Shown here piece after piece: positions 7,040-11,544 of a DNA stretch of 11,544 nucleotides. This stretch comes from JAKAGE01 sp035541415. Lineage in GTDB: Bacteria > Patescibacteriota > Minisyncoccia > UBA6257 > 2-01-FULL-56-20. The notes beneath the pieces are model-generated. The model was not told the origin of the DNA and did no database searches. It saw nothing but the letters and a program-made list of their open reading frames with translations. The position numbers and the translations under genes are program-made. The stretch's first letter is position 1. The number at the start of each line of letters is the position of its first letter. Where the stretch lies: contig DATKNI010000022.1 in NCBI GenBank assembly GCA_035541415.1, positions 1 to 11,544 on the forward strand, in the 5' to 3' direction.

Positions 7040-7495
7040 ATGCATTCACGCCGAGGACTCACGCTAATCGAAATCGTCATAACCGTCGCGATCATCGGCA
7101 TCGTGTCGGGCGTCTACTTCCTCGTTGCGAATCCGGCGGGGCAGGTGCAGGGCGCCCGCAACTCCCGCCGCTCGCTCGATTTGCAGAACATCATGCTTGC
7201 CATCCGCCAAAACATCGCGGACGGCGGCACGGGAACGTTCACGTGCTCATCGGGCTCGGTGCCGACTTCCACGAAAACGATGACGAGCGCCGGAGGCGGC
7301 TACAACATTGCGCCGTGTCTCATCCCGACCTATCTCGCGACGATGCCGATCGATCCCGGAACGACAACGGCGTACTACAATTCACCGACCGACTACAACA
7401 CGGCGTACACGATCGTCTACAACAGCGCTTCGGGAACCATAACGCTTTCCGCGCCGGCGGCGGAACTCAAGAAAACAATTTCGATAACGCGGTAA
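7040..7495 (+). CDS. Type IV pilin, GspG/PilA-like (probable major subunit)
   Basis: A 151-aa prepilin with a very short leader, MHSRRG6, then LTLIEIVITVAIIGI with Glu at +5. The hydrophobic helix runs to about residue 30. The helix continues with RNSRRSLDLQNIMLAIRQNI (about 40-59), after which come a loop and the segment CLIPTYLATMPIDP (93-106), a pattern typical of GspG/CPR pilins. C69 and C93 could form a disulfide in the head. It is the smallest pilin here, the last in the cluster, and the only one with its own promoter, all of which suggest the main pilus subunit (inference). The stop codon at 7493-7495 directly abuts the stop codon of the convergent gene on the other strand, with no base between them. 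Confidence 0.85.
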   Translation: MHSRRGLTLIEIVITVAIIGIVSGVYFLVANPAGQVQGARNSRRSLDLQNIMLAIRQNIADGGTGTFTCSSGSVPTSTKTMTSAGGGYNIAPCLIPTYLATMPIDPGTTTAYYNSPTDYNTAYTIVYNSASGTITLSAPAAELKKTISITR

Positions 7496-8488
7496 TCACT
7501 GTCCGTTTGCCGGAACGTACACGGGGCCGTATGTTTCGCTGGCTGACGATCCCTGCCATGCGATCATTTCGTAGTAGAGCGGCTGGTCGGTATATGCGTC
7601 AACCAGTTGGAGGGAATAGGATCCCGTACTGCCCGGGTTTGCCTGCTCAAGGAACTGGTCATACGGGCCGTCGTTGTTTTGTGCGCGATAGAAAATAATA
7701 TCGGTGGTATCGCTCGCCAAATTCTGCCAGCCGATCTCAATGTTTTGGTTGGAGTGCTGGACCCAGAAGCTGCCGTTCGCTTGGCCGTAGCCCGTGATTT
7801 GCACCTGCGGATTATAGAATGGATTTCCGGCGTGCGTGGCGTCTGTGGTTGTTGTTGCGGTCGACGTCGGGGTGGTCGTCGTGTTTTGGGTCGAGCTCGC
7901 ATTATTGTTATTTTGGTTCGTGCTCGTTGCGGTGCTCGTGGGATTCGTGCCGTTGTTTTGATTGCCGCCATTATCGGTGGGCGGCGTACTGGTGGACGGC
8001 GTTATCGGCGTTGTGGAGTCCCAAACGATAGTCGACGTTTCATTGCCGGGCGCGCCCGAGGTCCCGGAAGTTTCGGCAGTGCCCAGGGCCTGCACGTAGT
8101 ATTGATATTTGAGATCGTTCACGCCGAGCGAAAAGATCGCCGAACCGTTCAGCAGATTAAGATTGATGAGAAGAGTCTCCCACAGTTTATAGGTGCTTGT
8201 GTTGCTGCCGATGCCGCGGAAGATGTTGAGTTCGAGCGTGTTGTTGGGGAGATTGGCCCATTGCACCACGAGCGAATTGTTCTTGCCGTTTTTTGTGAGA
8301 TAGAGCGACACGCTCGGCGGGGGAGGCGGGGGAGGAACGTAGGGGGTTTCAACGCGCTGATTGATGCCGACGGGCGTTGGTTGGAATGAGCTGTTCAGGT
8401 TCACCACGAGGACCGCGAGCGCGCCCACGATCAAAAGCCCGCAGATCCAGATGACAAGAAATTGGTGTTTTTGGAAAAATGCTCTCAT
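7496..8488 (-). CDS. Membrane-anchored protein with two Fn3-like domains and a Ser/Thr/Asn-rich linker (function unknown)
   Basis: This 330-aa protein has an N-terminal membrane helix (about 11-31), a run of seven prolines (52-58), a first beta-sandwich of Fn3 type (about 59-157), a Ser/Thr/Asn-rich low-complexity linker (about 158-222), and a second related domain (about 225-325). The two domains look like copies: VVQWANLPNNT with NIFRG in the first matches EIGWQNLASDT with IIFYRA in the second, and both end in a tyrosine-rich strand (KYQYYVQA, PLYYEMIA). No catalytic motif is seen. The topology suggests an extracellular part tethered by the helix. The start overlaps the dnaX stop by 4 nt (8485-8488), so it is probably translated from the dnaX message although no functional link is obvious. 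It could be a cell-surface binding protein, but that is a guess. Confidence 0.8.
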   Translation of the reverse strand: MRAFFQKHQFLVIWICGLLIVGALAVLVVNLNSSFQPTPVGINQRVETPYVPPPPPPPSVSLYLTKNGKNNSLVVQWANLPNNTLELNIFRGIGSNTSTYKLWETLLINLNLLNGSAIFSLGVNDLKYQYYVQALGTAETSGTSGAPGNETSTIVWDSTTPITPSTSTPPTDNGGNQNNGTNPTSTATSTNQNNNNASSTQNTTTTPTSTATTTTDATHAGNPFYNPQVQITGYGQANGSFWVQHSNQNIEIGWQNLASDTTDIIFYRAQNNDGPYDQFLEQANPGSTGSYSLQLVDAYTDQPLYYEMIAWQGSSASETYGPVYVPANGQ

Positions 8489-9588
8489 GAGAGTTCATCA
8501 ACCAGCATCACCTCGAGCGGGATCGAGGCAAAGGGCGAGTACCGCATTTCGGAATACGCCCGGATGAGTGACTTCTCTATTTTAACAAGGAATGTTGCAT
8601 CGGCGGCTGTGGTTAACTTTTTTGCAGCGGCGAGCTCGTCTTTTGTGAGGTCCTTTTCAAATATGGCCTCGAGCGCCGGATTCACTTTGAGCGAAAGGAC
8701 TTTGCGCAGGTAATGGATGAGGTCTTTGGTGAATTGCACAAGATTATGGCCTTCATCGCCGAGTTCGGCGACTGCCGCGAGCGAACCTTTTACGTCTTTT
8801 TTAATGATTTTTTCGGCGAGGTCATGGACTTTTTTGAATCCGGTGCGGCCGGTGATCCGCTCGGCGTCAGCGAGCGTGATCGAGGTCGAGAGCGAGGCGA
8901 TCTGGTCAAGAAGCGTTATCGCGTCGCGGAAACTGCCTTCCGCCGCCGCGGCGATGAGCTCGAGCGACGCATCGTCGATTTTAATGCTCTCTTTTTTGGC
9001 GATCATCGCGAGATGCTCGACCATCGTGGCCTTGGTGAGCTTTTTGAAAACGAATCGCTGCGCGCGCGACGTGATTGTGGGCGGCAGTTTTTCGAATTCT
9101 GTCGTGGCAAGGATGATCGCGGCGTGCTTGGGCGGCTCTTCGAGCGTTTTGAGCAGCGCGTTAAAAGCGGCGCCGGTCAGCATGTGGGCTTCGTCAATAA
9201 TATAGACTTTGTGCGCGGCGGATGACGGCGACGTCTTGATGCTTTCTTTGAGATTGCGGATTTCATCGATGCCGCGGTTGGATGCCGCATCGATTTCGAT
9301 CACGTCGAAAGAGGTCTGCGCGTCGATTTCTTTGCACTCGCGGCATTCGTTGCAGGGTTCGCCGCGTTTTGCGAATGCGGGATCGCTGCGGCGTTTCTCG
9401 CAGTTCAAAAGCTTTGCCATGAGGCGGGCGGTTGACGTCTTGCCTGTCCCGCGAGGACCGTAAAAGATGTATGCCTGGCCGAGGCGACCGGTTTTGGCGG
9501 CGTTTCTGATGATCTCGACGTTCGTATCCTGGCCCAAAACCTCGTCAAGTTTTTGGGGCCGATATTTGCGATAAAGCGCCTGGGGCAT
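8485..9588 (-). CDS. dnaX: DNA polymerase III clamp-loader subunit gamma (DnaX, short form)
   Basis: DnaX is the AAA+ motor subunit of the clamp loader that places the sliding clamp on primed DNA. The start MPQALYRKYRP at 9588 is the conserved beginning. A longer reading from 9648 would add 20 unlike residues and run across the promoter region. Visible motifs are Walker A GPRGTGKT (44-51), the zinc site C63, C79, C82, C85, Walker B IIDEAH (130-135), the arginine-finger region SRAQRF (174-179; usual SRC has Ala for Cys but keeps Arg175), and sensor 2 GSFRDAITLLDQ (218-229). Domain III fills about 250-367 and the protein ends there. The tau-specific C-terminal domains that bind DnaB and the polymerase are absent. 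A -10 TATACT lies 9 nt before the ATG. The gene is divergent from scpA. Confidence 0.95.
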   Translation of the reverse strand: MPQALYRKYRPQKLDEVLGQDTNVEIIRNAAKTGRLGQAYIFYGPRGTGKTSTARLMAKLLNCEKRRSDPAFAKRGEPCNECRECKEIDAQTSFDVIEIDAASNRGIDEIRNLKESIKTSPSSAAHKVYIIDEAHMLTGAAFNALLKTLEEPPKHAAIILATTEFEKLPPTITSRAQRFVFKKLTKATMVEHLAMIAKKESIKIDDASLELIAAAAEGSFRDAITLLDQIASLSTSITLADAERITGRTGFKKVHDLAEKIIKKDVKGSLAAVAELGDEGHNLVQFTKDLIHYLRKVLSLKVNPALEAIFEKDLTKDELAAAKKLTTAADATFLVKIEKSLIRAYSEMRYSPFASIPLEVMLVDELS

Positions 9589-9597
9589 ATTGCATTG

Positions 9598-9603
9598 AGT
9601 ATA
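9598..9603 (-). promoter_or_regulatory. -10 box of the dnaX promoter
   Basis: TATACT on the minus strand, 5/6 to the consensus, 9 nt before the dnaX ATG. The -35 region is weak (atgatt at 17 nt spacing). The predicted start leaves a leader of only 2-3 nt, so this mRNA would be nearly leaderless. Confidence 0.4.
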
Positions 9604-9618
9604 CCCCAAAACGCCTGA

Positions 9619-9633
9619 AAAATCATTGATTTT
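9619..9633. promoter_or_regulatory. Perfect 15-bp palindrome between the dnaX and scpA promoters
   Basis: AAAATCA-T-TGATTTT is a 7-bp perfect inverted repeat around position 9626. It overlaps the -35 of the scpA promoter (9626-9631) and the weak -35 region of dnaX. Its position suits a dimeric repressor, but no regulator is identifiable and AT-rich chance remains possible. Confidence 0.35.
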
Positions 9634-9654
9634 GGGCCGATTTATCACTATTAT
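9626..9654 (+). promoter_or_regulatory. Sigma70-like promoter of the scpA-scpB operon
   Basis: TTGATT (9626-9631), a 17-nt spacer, and TATTAT (9649-9654). Transcription would start near 9661 and leave a leader of about 12 nt with no Shine-Dalgarno before the ATG at 9673. It faces the dnaX promoter across an 84-bp gap. Confidence 0.6.
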
Positions 9655-9672
9655 AAGAGAAACCGTTCATCC

Positions 9673-10437
9673 ATGCCGTACGAATTAAGCATCGGCCAAT
9701 TCAAGGGCCCGCTCGACAAGCTCCTTGAGCTTATTGAGGAGCAAAAATTGGATGTAAGCGAGGTGAGTCTTGCAAAAGTCACCGACGGCTTTTTGAAGTA
9801 CCTCGATGAATTCAAACAGGGCGGAGGATTCATGATCGAAGAACGCTTCCGCCTCGACCTCCGCGTGCTTGCCGATTTCATTTCCGTCGCGAGCCGCCTT
9901 ATTTTTTTGAAATCGAAATATTTATTGCCCGGACTCGTCTTGACGGACGACGAAGAGGCCAGCATCAAAGAGCTCGAGGGCCATCTCCGCATCTACCAGC
10001 AGCTCAAGCCGGCGCTTCGGTACATCAACAACCTGTGGCACGAAAGCCACAGGTCCTACAGCCGGCCGTATTTTTTGGGCCGCGGATCGAGCGCCGGCAT
10101 GGCGCCCGACCAGAAAGTTTTTTATCCGGGCGGCACGACGACCCTCGACCGTCTGCGCGAGGCGCTCGGCGGAATTTTTGAAACCATCAAGACCTACGAG
10201 CTTGAGACCGAGACAATAAAGGAAAAAATCGTCACTCTCGAAGAAAAAATCAGCGAAGTCCTGGGGCGCATCCAGAAGGAGGGCGATGTGCAGTTTAAGA
10301 GCCTGTCCGATGAGAAGTCCCGGTCGGAAATGATCGTCGTTTTTTTGGCCATTCTGCACCTCGCCCGCGAACAGCTCGTTTTCCTGGAGCAACTCGATAA
10401 TTTTTCTGATATAATGGTCAAGAAACCGGTATCGTAA
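9673..10437 (+). CDS. scpA: Segregation and condensation protein A (kleisin of the SMC complex)
   Basis: ScpA is the kleisin that bridges the two heads of SMC and carries ScpB in the bacterial condensin. In 254 aa (a normal length) I see the family opening IGQFKGPLDKLLELIEEQ (7-24; usual FEGPLDLLL), the helix LADFISVASRLIFLKSKYLLP (66-86) that contacts the SMC neck, and the C-terminal winged-helix part (about 180-254) with MIVVFLAILHLAREQ (220-234). The middle (about 125-155) is a linker. The start has no ribosome site but lies just after a good promoter. A perfect 9-bp hairpin sits inside the gene at 10031-10054. scpB follows after 3 nt, matching the usual scpA-scpB order. Confidence 0.95.
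   Translation: MPYELSIGQFKGPLDKLLELIEEQKLDVSEVSLAKVTDGFLKYLDEFKQGGGFMIEERFRLDLRVLADFISVASRLIFLKSKYLLPGLVLTDDEEASIKELEGHLRIYQQLKPALRYINNLWHESHRSYSRPYFLGRGSSAGMAPDQKVFYPGGTTTLDRLREALGGIFETIKTYELETETIKEKIVTLEEKISEVLGRIQKEGDVQFKSLSDEKSRSEMIVVFLAILHLAREQLVFLEQLDNFSDIMVKKPVS
10031..10054 (+). other. Perfect 9-bp hairpin inside scpA
   Basis: ACCTGTGGC (10031-10039), a 6-nt loop ACGAAA, then GCCACAGGT (10046-10054). It is fully coding (about residues 120-127) and no T-run follows, so it is not an intrinsic terminator. One such hairpin by chance in 11.5 kb is not very unlikely. Confidence 0.5.
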
Positions 10438-10440
10438 CTC

Positions 10441-11046
10441 ATGGACAACATCGAACAAAAACGGGCGTCTCTCGAAGCCCTGCTCTTCATCCACGGCGAG
10501 CCGCTGACGTTCAAGCGCATCGGCACGGTGCTCGGCATCAATCCCGACGAACTCGGCCCGTTCATCGAGGAATATAAAAAATCGCTCGAAACTTCCGGCC
10601 GCGGCTTGCAGCTCATCGCTGACCGCGAAAAGGCCCAGCTCACCACGAAGCCCGAGTTCAACGGCATCCTCGAACAATTTGTGAAAGAAGAAATCACCGA
10701 AGATCTCACGCCCGCGTCGCTTGAGGCGCTTTCCATCATCGCGTATCTCGGGCCGATCTCGCGCGCCAAGCTTGAATATCTCCGCGGCGTAAATTCCATC
10801 GTCATTTTGCGGAGCCTCATGATCCGCGGCCTTGTCGAGCGCGCCGCCGATCCTGAACATCCGGGCGGCTTCGTATATATGACGACCTTCGACCTTATGA
10901 AGCATCTTGGCATTAAAGACAAGCGCGACCTTCCGGATTTTGCAAAGTTCCAGGAGCTTCTTACGGTATTTGAAGAGCAAAATAAAGACTCGGGAGGCGC
11001 GGATCAGGCCGCCGTGCCGCTGCCGGTCCCGCCGCCACAAGCGTAA
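10441..11046 (+). CDS. scpB: Segregation and condensation protein B
   Basis: ScpB is a dimeric winged-helix protein that binds the ScpA linker in the SMC condensin. In 201 aa the first winged helix starts with LEALLFIHGEPLTFKRIGTVLG (about 11-32) and the second holds LTPASLEALSIIAYLGPISRAK (89-110) with LRGVNSIVILRSLMIRGLVE (114-133), the family hallmark. The helical end continues through TTFDLMKHLGIKDKRDLPD. The last 20 residues are Pro/Ala/Gly-rich and probably disordered. The gene begins 3 nt after scpA without a Shine-Dalgarno, and the next gene starts 2 nt beyond its stop, so the three genes likely form one operon. Confidence 0.95.
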   Translation: MDNIEQKRASLEALLFIHGEPLTFKRIGTVLGINPDELGPFIEEYKKSLETSGRGLQLIADREKAQLTTKPEFNGILEQFVKEEITEDLTPASLEALSIIAYLGPISRAKLEYLRGVNSIVILRSLMIRGLVERAADPEHPGGFVYMTTFDLMKHLGIKDKRDLPDFAKFQELLTVFEEQNKDSGGADQAAVPLPVPPPQA

Positions 11047-11048
11047 TC

Positions 11049-11544
11049 ATGTCGAACCACTCGCTCAAATTTCTTTTCCTTTTCGTACTGATTGGCGTCG
11101 TCCTTTTCTCGCGCTCGGCATATCACGAGACCCGAGCCCCGCTTGAGAGCCTGTCCGCTAACGAAACCCAAGCCGTGGCGCACCCCTCGCTCAACGACCC
11201 GATGGGCCTCATCGCCCTCAAAGCCGCGACGGCAACAACGGGGAGCGCCTCGTCGGATCCCGCGCCGAGCGTTCCTACGGCTACGCGTGCGGCGGCAACC
11301 GTCGGCTACGTGATCGGTGATTCAACGCCGGCGTATGCCAAGGTGGGGAATGCCGCGCCGCCCACGCTCCACGACGCCGAATCGCTCATCGCCGATCTTT
11401 CGAACGGATCGCCCCTGCTTTCCTTGAATACCAACGCCCGCTGGCCGCTCGCGTCGCTCACCAAACTCATGACGGCGGAGGTGGTGTATGATCGCATGGA
11501 TTTGAATGCGCATGTTACGATCACGCCGCAGATGTTCGCTGTTG
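11049..11544 (+). CDS. D-alanyl-D-alanine carboxypeptidase, peptidase S11 (partial, C-terminus outside window)
   Basis: This is a penicillin-binding-protein-like serine peptidase that trims or remodels peptidoglycan stem peptides outside the membrane. Only the first 165 residues are in the window. A hydrophobic signal or anchor (about 7-21, after MSNHSLK) is followed by a long Ala/Thr/Pro-rich stretch (about 30-105). The catalytic domain begins near 108, and the SxxK motif is ASLTK with Ser136 and Lys139 in WPLASLTKLMTAEV. The later SxN and KTG motifs lie outside. The spacer between helix and domain is longer than in most S11 enzymes, so it may span the wall or lift the domain. It begins 2 nt after scpB, making co-transcription with the condensin genes likely. 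Confidence 0.9.
   Translation, partial: MSNHSLKFLFLFVLIGVVLFSRSAYHETRAPLESLSANETQAVAHPSLNDPMGLIALKAATATTGSASSDPAPSVPTATRAAATVGYVIGDSTPAYAKVGNAAPPTLHDAESLIADLSNGSPLLSLNTNARWPLASLTKLMTAEVVYDRMDLNAHVTITPQMFAV

Noticed and set aside
7447..7465. Hairpin TTCCGC/GCGGAA near the end of the pilin gene as a terminator
   Set aside because: It is inside the coding sequence, the stem is only 6 bp, and no T-run follows on either strand.
7820..8015. Repetitive Thr/Ser/Asn codons of the Fn3-like gene as a DNA repeat or CRISPR-like array
   Set aside because: There is no regular unit or spacer pattern. It is a low-complexity protein linker.
7607..8389. 260-codon open frame on the plus strand opposite the Fn3-like gene
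   Set aside because: Arg/Gly/Val-rich shadow. The minus-strand frame has a membrane helix, two matching domains and coupling to dnaX, so it is the real gene.
9589..9648. Longer dnaX start at 9648
   Set aside because: The extra 20 residues do not resemble DnaX and the DNA holds the -10 box and the palindrome. The conserved MPQALYRKYRP start is at 9588.
9922..11040. 372-codon open frame on the minus strand across scpA and scpB
   Set aside because: It spans two well-recognised genes on the plus strand and has shadow-like composition.

Overview
The window looks like chromosomal DNA from a candidate-phyla (Patescibacteria/CPR, Parcubacteria-like) bacterium. This is inferred from the compact layout, the style of the type IV pilus proteins, the short DnaX, and the near-absence of Shine-Dalgarno sequences in front of the core genes. 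GC is about 55 % in one sampled line of the pilus region. No rRNA or other taxonomic marker is present, so the lineage stays an inference.

Layout. (1) 1-507, minus strand: the N-terminal 169 codons of a Cys-rich, zinc-ribbon-like protein of unknown function that runs off the left edge. It has its own promoter and a clear AGGAG ribosome site. (2) 568-638, minus: tRNA-Gln(CUG). (3) 715-7495, plus: a type IV pilus assembly cluster. It encodes a short PilB ATPase, the PilC platform protein with a Pro/Ala-rich N-terminal tail, a 577-aa multidomain prepilin-like protein, a PilW/GspJ-like minor pilin, a TadE/PilX-like minor pilin, and a 151-aa pilin that is the likely major subunit and has its own promoter. 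(4) 7496-9588, minus: dnaX (gamma-only clamp-loader subunit) followed, with a 4-nt overlap, by a membrane-anchored protein with two Fn3-like domains. (5) 9673-11544, plus: scpA, scpB and the start of a D,D-carboxypeptidase (peptidase S11).

How the parts work together. PilB would power and PilC would anchor assembly of the four prepilins into a surface pilus. The prepilin peptidase, PilT and PilMNO are not in the window. The second half combines replication (dnaX), chromosome condensation (ScpA/ScpB partner with SMC) and cell-wall remodelling (carboxypeptidase), a housekeeping grouping.

Most notable signals. The pilB and major-pilin genes both have an extended -10 box exactly 6 nt before the ATG and no ribosome site, so both probably make leaderless mRNAs. 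The only gene with a strong Shine-Dalgarno is the odd gene beside tRNA-Gln, which suggests an acquired gene. I see no CRISPR array, IS element, toxin-antitoxin pair or obvious defence system. Apart from the left edge the window is ordinary core genome with some unusual protein architectures.
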